Positions 1 to 9,656 of a stretch of 64,000 nt of DNA are shown here, piece after piece. The notes below the pieces were generated by a model, which had not been told where the DNA came from, ran no database searches, and saw only the letters and a program-made list of their open reading frames with translations. The position numbers and the translations under genes were made by a program. How positions within the stretch are numbered: the first letter of the stretch is position 1; each line of letters opens with the position of its first letter. This stretch comes from Clostridium sp. (lineage in GTDB: Bacteria; Bacillota; Clostridia; Clostridiales; Clostridiaceae). Where the stretch lies: positions 18,793-82,792 of the forward strand of contig SVCL01000010.1 in NCBI GenBank assembly GCA_015058405.1, written 5' to 3'.

Positions 1-1
1 T

Positions 2-457
2 AGAAGAAAAATAGGTATGGTATTTCAAGATTTTAGATTAATTCCTAATTTAAATGTTTATGAAAATGTTGCTTTTGCTATGAAGGTTGTAGAGGCTCCA
101 CCAAAAGAAATTAGAAAAAGAGTACCTATGGTATTATCATTAGTAGGTCTTTCGCACAAATATAAGATGTTTCCAAGTGAATTATCTGGAGGAGAACAAC
201 AAAGAGTATCATTAGCGAGAGCTATTGTTAATAATCCAAGTGTTCTAATAGCAGATGAACCTACAGGAAATTTAGACCCTGAAACAGCTAAAGAAATTAT
301 GATGTTATTAGATGACATAAATAAGGCAGGGACAACCATATTGATGGCAACTCACGCTAAGGATATAGTTGATACTATGAAAAAAAGAGTTATAGCTATT
401 GAAGGTGGAGAAATAGTTAGAGACGAGAAGAGGGGTATGTACGAAAATGAAGATTAA
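2..457 (+). CDS. ftsE: Cell division ATP-binding protein FtsE (3' part)
   Basis: C-terminal about 151 residues of the ABC ATPase of the FtsEX complex, which sits at the inner face of the membrane and controls cell-wall hydrolases at the septum (in Bacillus, sporulation entry and CwlO activity). The frame is already open at the window edge, so the start and Walker A lie upstream. Visible are the Q-loop region (VFQDFRLIPNLNVYENV), the ABC signature LSGGEQQR, Walker B with LIADEPTGNLD and the H-loop ATHAKD. The 3' end overlaps ftsX by 11 bp, the usual translational coupling of the pair. Intact as far as seen. Confidence 0.95.
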   Translation, partial: RRKIGMVFQDFRLIPNLNVYENVAFAMKVVEAPPKEIRKRVPMVLSLVGLSHKYKMFPSELSGGEQQRVSLARAIVNNPSVLIADEPTGNLDPETAKEIMMLLDDINKAGTTILMATHAKDIVDTMKKRVIAIEGGEIVRDEKRGMYENED

Positions 458-1337
458 TACTATAAATTATTTTATAAGTGACGCGTTTAAAAGCTTAAAA
501 AGAAATAGAACTATAAGTTTAGCATCTACAATAACTGTATTAATAACTTTCTTAGTTTTAGGAATTTTTTCACTCGTAGCTCAAAATGCAGGTTTAGCTA
601 TTGAAGGGGTTCAATCAAAGGTTGAATTAAAGGTATTTTTAAAAGAAGATATAAAGCTTATTGATAAAAGAGAAATAGAAGTAAAGCTTAGAGAACAAGA
701 AGGCGTTAAGGAAGTTGAATTTGAATCAAAAGAAGATGCGTATAAAAATTTTGAAAAAGGTATGAGTAAAAGCGAAGGTATATTACAAGGATATAATTTA
801 GAAAATAATCCTTTTCCAGAAGCATATATAATAAAACTAAAGGACGCAGATGATGCAGAAGCTGTTACTAAATCTATAGAAAATTTAGAAGGGGTAGAAG
901 AAGTAAGCAATCAACAAGAATTAATTAACACAGTTCAAAAGGTAATTAAAGGAGTAAGAGTAGTTGGTGGAGCTTTATTTGTAATACTAATTGGCGTTTC
1001 TATATTCCTAATAATGAATACTACAAAGTTAACTGTATATTCAAGAAGAAGAGAAGTAGGAATAATGAAATTTGTTGGGGCAACTGATTGGTTTATCAGA
1101 TGGCCATTTATAATAGAAGGTATGGTTATAGCTCTTACAGGTGCTTTATTATCTGTAATATTAACATTCTTTATTTATAAAGGAGCTATATCATTTATAG
1201 CAGCAAGATTTTTAATGGTTAATCTAGTTCCTTCAAGTTATGTATTTTCATCATTATTATGGAAGTTTGCTTTAGGTTCTATAGTAGTAGGTGGGTTTGC
1301 AAGTTTCGTATCATTAAGAAAGTTCTTAAAAGTATAA
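447..1337 (+). CDS. ftsX: Cell division membrane protein FtsX
   Basis: 296 residues, normal length for FtsX. It is the membrane partner of FtsE: an N-terminal membrane segment (about residues 22-45), a large extracellular loop (about 50-170) that contacts peptidoglycan hydrolases or their regulators, and three more membrane segments in the last 130 residues (about 170-195, 223-248, 268-290), which is the FtsX/MacB fold. The conserved cytoplasmic piece SRRREVGIMKFVGAT precedes TM3. The start ATG lies inside the end of ftsE. No terminator before the next gene. Confidence 0.95.
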   Translation: MKINTINYFISDAFKSLKRNRTISLASTITVLITFLVLGIFSLVAQNAGLAIEGVQSKVELKVFLKEDIKLIDKREIEVKLREQEGVKEVEFESKEDAYKNFEKGMSKSEGILQGYNLENNPFPEAYIIKLKDADDAEAVTKSIENLEGVEEVSNQQELINTVQKVIKGVRVVGGALFVILIGVSIFLIMNTTKLTVYSRRREVGIMKFVGATDWFIRWPFIIEGMVIALTGALLSVILTFFIYKGAISFIAARFLMVNLVPSSYVFSSLLWKFALGSIVVGGFASFVSLRKFLKV

Positions 1338-1406
1338 TTATAAGATTTAAGAATACAATATTTACTATACAGATATAATCGTGCTATAGGAAAGGAAGCT
1401 TGTGAA

Positions 1407-2639
1407 ATGGATCAGTTAAAACAAACCAAACATAAAAATAGTAATATAAAATATAAGGTACTTATATGTTTAGGTGTAATAATAGCTTTTTGTATAGGTA
1501 ATTTTAGTGCAAGATTTGGATTATTTTTAGGACCAAATGCACAAGATTATTCAAAAGCAGTAAAGTATTCAAGTGAATATAGTAATTATGCAGGTCTATT
1601 TGAAGCAAGAGAAATTTTGATGAATAATTATAATGGAGATGTGGAAGACAATACTTTGTTAGATGGTGCAATTAAAGGAATGGCTGCAAGTTTAAAAGAT
1701 CCATATACATTATATATGACTGAGGAAGAGTATAAGAAATTTAACTTGTCTAATTCAGGGTTACGAGTAGGAATAGGTGTAACAATAACAGTACAAGATG
1801 ATAAAGTAACTATAATTAACATAGAAAAAGGTAATCCAGCAGATAAGGCTAATTTAAAGGTTGGAGATGTCATCGAAAAGATAGATGGAATTGATGTGGA
1901 AGGAAGTACTAATAAAGCAATTTCATTAATTTCAAAAGGTGATTCTAACAAAACAGTTCTTACTATATTAAGGGACGGAGAAGTGTTTGATGCTGAGGTT
2001 AAGAAAGAAGAAATAAAAACTGAAGCGGTATATTTTGAAAAAATTGAAGATAACATAGGTTATATTCAGTTAAAGAATTTCAATGAAGGCTCATCTACAG
2101 AATTTATTAACGCATTAACTGATTTAATAAATAATGGAGTAACTGGTGTAATAATAGATTTAAGAGATAATGGTGGAGGCTTTTTAACAGAAGCTGAAAA
2201 AATTGCATCACAATTTATTGAAGAAGGTAAAGTAATAACAACATTAAGCAATAAATTTGGAAAAGAAAAAGTGAGCAAATCCAAAGGAGGAATAGGAAAA
2301 GATGTAAAAGTGGTACTTCTTGTTAATGGAAATACTGCTAGTGCATCAGAGGTAGTAACAGGTGCTTTAAGAGATTATTCTATAGCAACTATTGTAGGAA
2401 CTAATACTTTTGGAAAGGGAATAGCTCAAGCTCCATTTACTCTTGAGAATACAAACGGAGCTCTTAAGGTTACTATTGATAATTTTTATACTCCAAATGG
2501 AGAAAATATTCATAAGGTTGGTATAAAACCTGATTATGAAGTTACCTTAACAGAGAATGATGTGAAAAATGGATACTCTAGGGCTACAGATTCACAATAT
2601 CTAAAAGCTGTTGAAGTAATAAAGGAAAAAGTTAAGTAG
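1407..2639 (+). CDS. S41 carboxyl-terminal processing protease (CtpA/CtpB type)
   Basis: 410-residue membrane-anchored serine protease. One N-terminal membrane segment (about residues 17-36) is followed by a helical region, a PDZ domain (about 105-190) and the S41 protease domain. The Ser/Lys dyad is visible: Ser312 in TASASE and Lys337 in FGKG, 25 residues apart as in characterised family members. In Bacillus subtilis the gene at this position, ctpB, processes a sporulation signalling protein (SpoIVFA), so a developmental role is plausible by synteny. A TATAAT at 1374-1379 may give it its own promoter. The next gene follows after 11 bp. Confidence 0.9.
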   Translation: MDQLKQTKHKNSNIKYKVLICLGVIIAFCIGNFSARFGLFLGPNAQDYSKAVKYSSEYSNYAGLFEAREILMNNYNGDVEDNTLLDGAIKGMAASLKDPYTLYMTEEEYKKFNLSNSGLRVGIGVTITVQDDKVTIINIEKGNPADKANLKVGDVIEKIDGIDVEGSTNKAISLISKGDSNKTVLTILRDGEVFDAEVKKEEIKTEAVYFEKIEDNIGYIQLKNFNEGSSTEFINALTDLINNGVTGVIIDLRDNGGGFLTEAEKIASQFIEEGKVITTLSNKFGKEKVSKSKGGIGKDVKVVLLVNGNTASASEVVTGALRDYSIATIVGTNTFGKGIAQAPFTLENTNGALKVTIDNFYTPNGENIHKVGIKPDYEVTLTENDVKNGYSRATDSQYLKAVEVIKEKVK

Positions 2640-2650
2640 GAGGATGAATT

Positions 2651-3940
2651 ATGGAATTAGTTGTCTATACCTTAAGGTCAATAGCGTATGTAATTGCAGA
2701 ACCCTATTTAATGATGACGTTATTTATATTAGGTGTGGTACTTTATAAGAAAAATAGAAAAATAACTGCTATGCAGAGGATGATTATAGGTGATGAGGTT
2801 AACTCAGCGTTAGAGTTGACCTTATCACAAATAGTTTTAGGGATATTTGCAGGAACTTTAGCAAGTATAATTTTAAGTTATTTAGGTGTTATATTTAATG
2901 AAAATTCAGGTGTAGAATTTTTATTATTAATTTCTATACTATTAATGTTTATAAAGCCTAAGTTTATATGTTTTTCATATTCTGGGGCAATACTTGGAAT
3001 AATAAGCTTAATATTTACTTATGGTGATATTAAGACAAGTGAAGGAATAATTTTATTTAATCTAGACATAACAATGTTAATGACTTTAGTAGGGGTTCTT
3101 CATGTTATTGAAGGAATTCTAGTAATGTTTGATGGGTGTAGAGGAGCAGTTCCTGTATTTTCTAATAGAAATGGAAAAATAATAGGAGGATATGCATTAA
3201 AAAGAAATTGGTTAATACCAGTAGCAATTTTCCTTGCTTATAATTCAGTAAGTCAAGGTTCATTAGCTACAGAAAGTATAAATACTCCAGATTGGTGGCC
3301 AATATTAAGATATGATAATATTCTTAACATGATAAAAACATCTATATTAACATTGACTTCGGTATTTGGGGTTATAGGATATTCTTCTGCAACTTTTACT
3401 AGAAGAAAAAGAGAAAAGTGTGTTTCTTCTGGTATATATATACTAGGTTATGGTATATTATTATCTCTTGTAGCACAACTTGCAAGTTTAGGATTAATAT
3501 TTAAAATAATAGTTATAATATTTGCACCTTTAGCTCATGAAGGAATGAATTTATTGCAAAGAAAAATAGAGGAGAAAAGAGAGCCTTTATTTACTAGTAA
3601 TGAAGAAGGATTAGCTGTACTAGAAGTAATACCTTTTTCTAAGGCATATGAACTTGGAATAAGACCTGGAGATAAGTTTATTTCAGTTAACAATAAGGTA
3701 ATTAATAATGAAGCTGATATATACGGAATTATTAAGGAAAGTTTTAATAAAATAGACTTAAAGGTTAAAGATAGATTTGGAGAAATAAAAGAATATTCAT
3801 TTAGACATGAAAGAAACAAAAGACTTGGTGTGGTACTTGTGCCAAGGTTTGTAGATATGGATAAAGTAGTATCTTTTGAAGCAGATAAATTTTCTAAAGT
3901 CTTAAAGGATATAAAAGAAAAAAATAATAAAGATAATTAA
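2651..3940 (+). CDS. Polytopic membrane protein with C-terminal PDZ domain (MinJ-like)
   Basis: 429 residues with about seven or eight hydrophobic segments in the first 300, then a PDZ domain (about 310-400; the carboxylate-binding region is near LAVLEVIPFSKAYELGIRPG). In B. subtilis the gene between ctpB and uvrB is minJ (yvjD), a polytopic PDZ protein that links DivIVA to MinD. Architecture and synteny match; by-eye sequence similarity alone would not prove it. Cotranscribed with the S41 protease (11 bp gap) and followed by a clear terminator. Function in clostridia is inferred only. Confidence 0.75.
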   Translation: MELVVYTLRSIAYVIAEPYLMMTLFILGVVLYKKNRKITAMQRMIIGDEVNSALELTLSQIVLGIFAGTLASIILSYLGVIFNENSGVEFLLLISILLMFIKPKFICFSYSGAILGIISLIFTYGDIKTSEGIILFNLDITMLMTLVGVLHVIEGILVMFDGCRGAVPVFSNRNGKIIGGYALKRNWLIPVAIFLAYNSVSQGSLATESINTPDWWPILRYDNILNMIKTSILTLTSVFGVIGYSSATFTRRKREKCVSSGIYILGYGILLSLVAQLASLGLIFKIIVIIFAPLAHEGMNLLQRKIEEKREPLFTSNEEGLAVLEVIPFSKAYELGIRPGDKFISVNNKVINNEADIYGIIKESFNKIDLKVKDRFGEIKEYSFRHERNKRLGVVLVPRFVDMDKVVSFEADKFSKVLKDIKEKNNKDN

Positions 3941-3946
3941 AAAATG

Positions 3947-3993
3947 AAAACTCTTCTTGAAATAGGTAATAATATTTCAAGAAGAGTTTTTTT
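3947..3993 (+). terminator. Rho-independent terminator after the PDZ gene
   Basis: Perfect 17-bp inverted repeat (AAAACTCTTCTTGAAAT and its complement) with a 10-base loop, ending in a T run. It closes the ftsEX-ctp-PDZ transcript just before the uvrB promoter. Confidence 0.93.
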
Positions 3994-4022
3994 ACGCATA
4001 GAAAATTTAAAAACTTTTTTGA

Positions 4023-4051
4023 TTGACCTAGTATGGATAAAACAGTAAAAT
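4023..4051 (+). promoter_or_regulatory. uvrB promoter
   Basis: TTGACC (4023-4028), 17-bp spacer, TAAAAT (4046-4051). Transcription would start near 4058, inside or next to the LexA-like box at 4059-4072. Confidence 0.75.
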
Positions 4052-4058
4052 TAGTATA

Positions 4059-4072
4059 CGAATATAAGTTCG
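4059..4072 (+). promoter_or_regulatory. LexA (SOS) box of uvrB
   Basis: CGAATATAAGTTCG matches the Gram-positive SOS box CGAACATATGTTCG at 12 of 14 positions. It lies just downstream of the -10 element, where a repressor would block initiation. uvrB is a classical SOS gene. Confidence 0.8.
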
Positions 4073-4096
4073 CAGTTAAAGAAAGAGGTGATTGTA

Positions 4097-6067
4097 ATGG
4101 GTGAGTTTAAGATACATTCAAAATATAAACCTACTGGTGATCAACCACAGGCTATTAATAAAATTGTTGATTCATTAGAACATAATCATAAGGGGCAGAC
4201 TTTACTTGGAGTAACAGGATCAGGAAAAACTTTTACCATGGCAAATATAATAGAAAAATTACAAAGGCCAACAATAGTTTTGGCACATAATAAAACATTA
4301 GCTGCTCAATTATGTTCAGAGTTTAAAGAATTTTTTCCTGATAATATAGTTGAGTATTTTGTGTCGTATTATGATTATTATCAACCAGAAGCTTATGTAC
4401 CACAAACAGATACTTTTATAGAAAAAGATGCATCTATAAATGATGAAATTGATAAACTTAGACACTCTGCTACATCTGCTTTGTTTGAAAGACGTGATGT
4501 TATAATAGTAGCCTCAGTTTCTTGTATATATGGACTTGGTAATCCAGAGGAATATAGGAAGTTAACAATTTCTCTTAGAGTTGGTATGGAAAAAGATAGG
4601 GATGAAATTATTAAAAGACTTATAGAAATTCAATACGAAAGAAATGATATAGATTTTTCAAGAGGTACGTTTAGAGTAAGAGGAGATTCTTTAGACATTA
4701 TTCCAGTAATATCTTCTAATAATGGAATAAGAATTGAATTCTTTGGTGATGAAATAGATAGAATCAGGGAATTTGATGTTTTAACTGGAACTATTATAGG
4801 TGAGAGAGATCATGTAGCAATTACTCCAGCATCGCACTTTGCTACATCTCCAGAAGTACTAGAAGAATCTATTAGAAGAATTGAAGATGAACTAGAAGAT
4901 AGATTAAAGGAACTTAATGCACAAGATAAGATATTAGAAGCTCAAAGACTTAAGCAAAGAACTAACTTTGATATAGAAATGATAAGGGAAATGGGGTATT
5001 GTACAGGAATTGAAAATTATTCGAGAATTTTTGATAAGAGAGATCCAGGAACAGCGCCAAAGACTCTTTTGGATTATTTTCCAGATGATTATTTAATGTT
5101 TATAGATGAAAGTCATGTAACATTACCTCAAGTTAGGGCTATGTATGCAGGAGATAGGTCAAGAAAAGATACTTTAGTTGAATATGGATTTAGGCTTCCT
5201 TGTGCATATGATAATAGGCCGTTAAAGTTCCCTGAATTTGAGAAGAAGGTAAATCAGGTTGTTTTTGTAAGTGCTACTCCTGGTCAATATGAATTGGATA
5301 ATTCAGAAGAAGTAGCTGAACAAATAATAAGACCTACAGGACTTTTAGATCCTGAAATTATTATAAGACCTGTAGAAAATCAAATAGATGATTTATATGG
5401 AGAAATAAAGAAAAATACTGAAAGAGGATTTAGAACTTTAATAACCACATTAACTAAAAGAATGGCAGAAGACCTAACAAAATATTTAACAGAGCTTGAT
5501 GTTAAGGCAACCTATATGCATTCAGATATTGATACTATTGAAAGAATGAAGATAATAAGAGAATTAAGGCTTGGGGAACAAGATGTTCTTGTAGGAATTA
5601 ATCTGTTAAGAGAGGGGCTAGATATTCCAGAAGTGGCTTTAGTAGCAATATTAGATGCTGATAAAGAAGGATTTCTAAGATCTGAAACGTCGTTAATTCA
5701 AACTATAGGTAGAGCAGCAAGAAATGCAGAAAGCAAGGTAATAATGTATGCTGATAATATTACCGGTTCAATGGATAGAGCTATAAAAGAAACTAATAGA
5801 AGAAGAAAAATACAGCAAGAATATAATGAGAAGCATGGAATAGTGCCTAAGACTATAATTAAAGAAGTTAGAGACGTTATTGAAGCTACTAAAGTATCAG
5901 AAACTGAAACAAGTTATGAAGTTTCAACAGACAATAGTAAGTTAACTGTTAAAGAAAAGAAGAAGTTAATTAAGAAGTATACAGAAGAAATGATGGATGC
6001 TGCTAAAAACCTTCAATTTGAAAGAGCAGCAGAACTTAGAGATATTATTGAAGATTTAAAAAAATAA
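4097..6067 (+). CDS. uvrB: Excinuclease ABC subunit UvrB
   Basis: 656 residues, standard length. Damage-verifying helicase-like subunit of nucleotide excision repair. Walker A is GVTGSGKT (about residue 36), the beta-hairpin region reads [21 protein letters not shown], the DEAD-type motif is FIDESH, helicase motif VI is QTIGRAARN, and the C-terminal UVR motif (about 620-655) contacts UvrC. I chose ATG 4097 because AGAGGTGA is correctly spaced from it; an in-frame GTG at 4088 lies within that ribosome binding site. Own promoter and SOS box; terminator follows. Confidence 0.97.
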   Translation: MGEFKIHSKYKPTGDQPQAINKIVDSLEHNHKGQTLLGVTGSGKTFTMANIIEKLQRPTIVLAHNKTLAAQLCSEFKEFFPDNIVEYFVSYYDYYQPEAYVPQTDTFIEKDASINDEIDKLRHSATSALFERRDVIIVASVSCIYGLGNPEEYRKLTISLRVGMEKDRDEIIKRLIEIQYERNDIDFSRGTFRVRGDSLDIIPVISSNNGIRIEFFGDEIDRIREFDVLTGTIIGERDHVAITPASHFATSPEVLEESIRRIEDELEDRLKELNAQDKILEAQRLKQRTNFDIEMIREMGYCTGIENYSRIFDKRDPGTAPKTLLDYFPDDYLMFIDESHVTLPQVRAMYAGDRSRKDTLVEYGFRLPCAYDNRPLKFPEFEKKVNQVVFVSATPGQYELDNSEEVAEQIIRPTGLLDPEIIIRPVENQIDDLYGEIKKNTERGFRTLITTLTKRMAEDLTKYLTELDVKATYMHSDIDTIERMKIIRELRLGEQDVLVGINLLREGLDIPEVALVAILDADKEGFLRSETSLIQTIGRAARNAESKVIMYADNITGSMDRAIKETNRRRKIQQEYNEKHGIVPKTIIKEVRDVIEATKVSETETSYEVSTDNSKLTVKEKKKLIKKYTEEMMDAAKNLQFERAAELRDIIEDLKK

Positions 6068-6081
6068 ATAAAGTCAATAAG

Positions 6082-6128
6082 AATATTGCTATATAATAAG
6101 TTGATTTATATTATAGCAATATTTTTTT
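6082..6128 (+). terminator. Terminator after uvrB
   Basis: Inverted repeat built on AATATTGCTATATAAT with its near-complement ATTATAGCAATATT, followed by seven T. It separates uvrB from the independent uvrA promoter. Confidence 0.85.
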
Positions 6129-6149
6129 GAAATAAATATATGTTATGGT

Positions 6150-6178
6150 TTGACAATAGAATTAAAAAATCATAAAAT
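6150..6178 (+). promoter_or_regulatory. uvrA promoter
   Basis: TTGACA (6150-6155), 17-bp spacer, TAAAAT (6173-6178). Predicted start near 6185, within the LexA-like box. Confidence 0.85.
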
Positions 6179-6183
6179 ATATA

Positions 6184-6197
6184 AGAACTTATGTTCG
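6184..6197 (+). promoter_or_regulatory. LexA (SOS) box of uvrA
   Basis: AGAACTTATGTTCG matches CGAACATATGTTCG at 12 of 14 positions and covers the predicted transcription start. Confidence 0.8.
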
Positions 6198-6256
6198 GGT
6201 TTGAATTGATGTAATAAGTTAAAAATATAGATATAAATGTGGAAAGGGGATTTTAA

Positions 6257-9082
6257 ATGAAGGATAAGATAATTATTAAAGGTGCAAGAGTAAATAATTT
6301 AAAAAATGTAGATTTAGAAATACCTAGAGATAAGTTGGTTGTATTTACTGGGCTTTCTGGTTCTGGAAAGTCATCTTTAGCTTTTGATACTCTTTATGCA
6401 GAAGGACAAAGAAGGTATGTTGAATCTTTATCTGCTTATGCTAGACAATTTTTAGGGCAAATGAACAAGCCAGATGTTGAATACATAGAAGGGCTATCAC
6501 CAGCAATTTCAATAGATCAAAAGACTACAAGTAAAAATCCAAGATCAACTGTAGGAACTATAACAGAAATTTATGATTATTTAAGGCTACTATATGCAAG
6601 AATAGGTACACCTTATTGTCCTAAGTGTGGTAAAGAAATAAGTAAGCAATCTATAGATCAGATTGTGGATCAAGTTATGGACTTAGGAGAAAGGACAAAA
6701 ATTCAAGTTTTAGCTCCGGTTATTAGAGGTAAAAAAGGTCTTCATGAAAAAGTTATTAATAATATAAAAAAGGATGGATTTATTAGAGCTAGAATAGATG
6801 GAGAAGTTTATGATTTAACAGAAGAAGAAATAAAATTAGAGAAGAATGTTAAACATAATATAGAAGCAGTTGTAGATAGAATTGTAATAAAAGAAGGTAT
6901 TGAAGGTAGGCTTTCTGATTCGATAGAAACAGCTTTAAAACTTGGAGATGGACTAGTTTTAATTAACATAATAGGTGGAGAAGATATATTATTTAGTGAA
7001 AAATTTGCATGTCCTGATTGTGGAATTAGTATAGAAGAACTTGAACCAAGACTATTTTCATTTAATTCTCCTTTTGGAAAATGCGATTGCTGTGATGGAC
7101 TTGGAACTTTATATGAAATTGATGAAAATTTAGTGATTCCGAATAAAGATTTAAGTATATTAGAAGGAGCAATTGCAACTTGGGGAGAAGGGAGATTGAA
7201 GGAAGAATCATGGACATTTGCTATTTTAAAGGCATTAACTAAAAAGTATGATTTTTCATTAAGTACTCCAATAAAAGAATTGCCTCCTAAGATAGTTGAC
7301 ATATTACTTTATGGGACTAAAGGAGAAAAATTAAAGGTTGAATATACTAAAGATGGAGTTAAATCTATATACAATCATGCTTATGATGGAGAGATAAATT
7401 CATTAAGAAGAAGATATGCAGAAACTAATTCTGATTTAATAAAGGGAGAAATAGAGCAATATATGAGTGATAATCATTGCCCTAAGTGTCATGGAGCTAG
7501 ATTAAGAAAAGAAGCATTAGCAGTTAAAATCGGAAATCTTAATATAAATGAATTTACTAAACTTTCTATTAAAGAAGAATTGGATTTTATAAATGGAATA
7601 GAATTATCAGAAAAGAATAGAATTATTAGTGAGCAAATTGTAAAAGAGATAAAAAACAGATTGGAGTTTCTAGTAAACGTAGGATTAGATTATTTATCTC
7701 TTGCAAGAAGTTCAGGAACATTATCAGGAGGAGAAGCTCAAAGAATTAGACTAGCTACACAAATAGGCTCATCTTTGATGGGAGTTTTATATATTTTAGA
7801 TGAACCAAGTATAGGTCTTCACCAAAGAGATAATGATAAGTTAATAGCTACTTTAAAAAATTTAAGAGATGTAGGTAATACTGTAATTGTAGTTGAACAT
7901 GATGAAGATACTATGAGAGAAGCGGATTATATTGTAGATATAGGTCCAGGTGCAGGTGAGCATGGTGGAAAAGTAGTGGCAGCAGGAACTTTAGATGAAA
8001 TAATGCAAAATGAAAATTCGATTACTGGTCAATATTTAGTTGGTAAGAAAAAAATTGAAGTACCTACCGAAAGACGTAAAGGTAATGGTAAAAAGATAAC
8101 TGTAAAAGGTGCAAAAGAAAATAACTTGAAGAATCTTAATGTATCTATACCACTTGGAACTTTAACTATGGTTACTGGTGTATCTGGTTCTGGTAAAAGT
8201 ACTTTAGTTAACGAAATATTATATAAGGGATTAAATAAATTAGTTAATAAAAGTAAAAATCCTGTTGGTAAGCATAAAGAAATATTAGGATATGAAAATA
8301 TTGATAAGATAATAGATATAGATCAAAGTCCAATAGGAAGAACTCCAAGATCTAATCCGGCTACTTATACAGGAACTTTCGATATAATAAGGGAATTGTT
8401 TTCTCAAACTCAAGAAGCTAAAGCAAGAGGATATAAACCAGGAAGATTTTCTTTTAATGTAAAAGGTGGAAGATGTGAAGCTTGTTCCGGAGATGGAATT
8501 ATAAAAATAGAAATGCAATTCTTATCAGATGTTTATGTTCCTTGCGAAGTTTGTAAAGGTAAGAGATATAATAGAGAAACATTAGAAGTTAAATATAAAG
8601 GGAAAAATATAGATGATATATTAAATATGACAGTTGAAGAAGGTTTGAAATTCTTTGAAAATTTACCAAGAATAAAAAATAAGTTACAAACCTTATATGA
8701 TGTTGGATTAGGCTATGTAAGGTTAGGTCAACCTTCAACTCAACTATCAGGAGGAGAAGCTCAAAGAATTAAGTTGGCTTATGAATTATCAAAAAGAAGC
8801 ACAGGGAAAACACTATATATTTTAGATGAGCCAACTACTGGTCTACATATAGATGATGTAAATAGATTAATAGGAATTTTACAAAGACTTGTAGATGCGG
8901 GCAATACTGTTGTGGTAATTGAACATAATCTAGATATGATTAAATGCGCAGATTACATTATTGACTTAGGTCCTGAAGGTGGAGATAAAGGTGGTACATT
9001 GGTTGCAGAAGGTTCTCCTGAAAAAGTTGCAAATAATGAAAAATCTCATACTGGAAGGTATTTGAAAAAGATTCTCTTTTAG
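6257..9082 (+). CDS. uvrA: Excinuclease ABC subunit UvrA
   Basis: 941 residues, full length. Dimeric DNA damage sensor with two ABC ATPase modules. First Walker [10 protein letters not shown] near residue 32, first signature LSGGEAQR near 490; second Walker [10 protein letters not shown] near 640, second signature LSGGEAQR near 830. Zinc-binding cysteine pairs are visible (CPKC, CPDC, CDCC, and the module-II CEAC/CEVC set). ATG 6257 follows GGAAAGGGG. It is transcribed apart from uvrB. A hairpin overlaps the stop codon. Confidence 0.97.
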   Translation: MKDKIIIKGARVNNLKNVDLEIPRDKLVVFTGLSGSGKSSLAFDTLYAEGQRRYVESLSAYARQFLGQMNKPDVEYIEGLSPAISIDQKTTSKNPRSTVGTITEIYDYLRLLYARIGTPYCPKCGKEISKQSIDQIVDQVMDLGERTKIQVLAPVIRGKKGLHEKVINNIKKDGFIRARIDGEVYDLTEEEIKLEKNVKHNIEAVVDRIVIKEGIEGRLSDSIETALKLGDGLVLINIIGGEDILFSEKFACPDCGISIEELEPRLFSFNSPFGKCDCCDGLGTLYEIDENLVIPNKDLSILEGAIATWGEGRLKEESWTFAILKALTKKYDFSLSTPIKELPPKIVDILLYGTKGEKLKVEYTKDGVKSIYNHAYDGEINSLRRRYAETNSDLIKGEIEQYMSDNHCPKCHGARLRKEALAVKIGNLNINEFTKLSIKEELDFINGIELSEKNRIISEQIVKEIKNRLEFLVNVGLDYLSLARSSGTLSGGEAQRIRLATQIGSSLMGVLYILDEPSIGLHQRDNDKLIATLKNLRDVGNTVIVVEHDEDTMREADYIVDIGPGAGEHGGKVVAAGTLDEIMQNENSITGQYLVGKKKIEVPTERRKGNGKKITVKGAKENNLKNLNVSIPLGTLTMVTGVSGSGKSTLVNEILYKGLNKLVNKSKNPVGKHKEILGYENIDKIIDIDQSPIGRTPRSNPATYTGTFDIIRELFSQTQEAKARGYKPGRFSFNVKGGRCEACSGDGIIKIEMQFLSDVYVPCEVCKGKRYNRETLEVKYKGKNIDDILNMTVEEGLKFFENLPRIKNKLQTLYDVGLGYVRLGQPSTQLSGGEAQRIKLAYELSKRSTGKTLYILDEPTTGLHIDDVNRLIGILQRLVDAGNTVVVIEHNLDMIKCADYIIDLGPEGGDKGGTLVAEGSPEKVANNEKSHTGRYLKKILF

Positions 9083-9091
9083 AGAATCTTT
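9067..9091 (+). terminator. Hairpin overlapping the uvrA stop codon
   Basis: Perfect 11-bp stem (AAAGATTCTCT/AGAGAATCTTT) with a 3-base loop; the stop codon lies in loop and stem. Only a weak T tract follows, so it may be an inefficient terminator or an RNA stability element. Confidence 0.55.
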
Positions 9092-9152
9092 AAAAATTAT
9101 AATATAACAAAATATGTAATAGATTTTTTATGGTTTTATGTAAAAATTGTTG

Positions 9153-9158
9153 TATAAT
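9153..9158 (+). promoter_or_regulatory. Possible promoter of the FHA/FtsW/PBP operon
   Basis: TATAAT, 37 bp upstream of the FHA gene, in AT-rich sequence. No convincing -35 element at 16-18 bp, so the call rests on the perfect -10 and position. Confidence 0.45.
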
Positions 9159-9194
9159 CTATTTAAGTAAATAAAATAGATTTGAGGTGAAAAA

Positions 9195-9632
9195 ATGAGT
9201 TTTTCGAAGATGTCAGCTGTTGTCTTTGGAATAGCTTTTATAATAATTCTATATGTAATAATATATTATGCATTAAAGATAATGTATAAGGATGTTAAAG
9301 GTGGAGGTCGTAAGAGACACTCTCAAGGTAAAAAAAGTTATGGTATTGAAGTTGTAGAAGTTGTAGGTAATAGCAATTTGAAAAAGGGCGCGGTAGTACC
9401 TATTAGGGGAATGGTTACTATAGGTAGAAAGAATGATAATTCTATAGTTTTATTAGATCAACATGTTTCTAGTAATCATGCTAGGTTTGTTATTAAAAAT
9501 AACATATTATTTATTGAAGATTTAAATAGTACTAATGGAACTTATGTTAATGGTAAAAAGATTGATGGAAAAGTTAAACTTTTTGGAAAAGACGAAATTA
9601 AAATTGGCTCAACAAGTTTTATGGTATTATAA
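9195..9632 (+). CDS. Membrane-anchored FHA domain protein
   Basis: 145 residues: an N-terminal membrane segment (about residues 8-30), a basic linker (GGGRKRHSQGKK) and a forkhead-associated domain (about 60-145) with GRKNDNSIVL, the phosphothreonine-binding SSNHA and the closing STNGTYVN. FHA domains bind phosphothreonine, usually products of PASTA-type Ser/Thr kinases. The gene is 24 bp ahead of the FtsW/RodA and PBP genes, an arrangement common in Clostridia and actinobacteria, suggesting phospho-dependent control of this peptidoglycan synthase pair. Confidence 0.88.
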   Translation: MSFSKMSAVVFGIAFIIILYVIIYYALKIMYKDVKGGGRKRHSQGKKSYGIEVVEVVGNSNLKKGAVVPIRGMVTIGRKNDNSIVLLDQHVSSNHARFVIKNNILFIEDLNSTNGTYVNGKKIDGKVKLFGKDEIKIGSTSFMVL

Positions 9633-9656
9633 GAATTTCAACATAGAGGTGATTAC

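Noticed and set aside
6808..7302. 164-codon minus-strand open frame inside uvrA
   Set aside because: Antisense shadow of a real gene: low-complexity Ser/Ile/Phe translation, no ribosome binding site, and uvrA is complete on the + strand.
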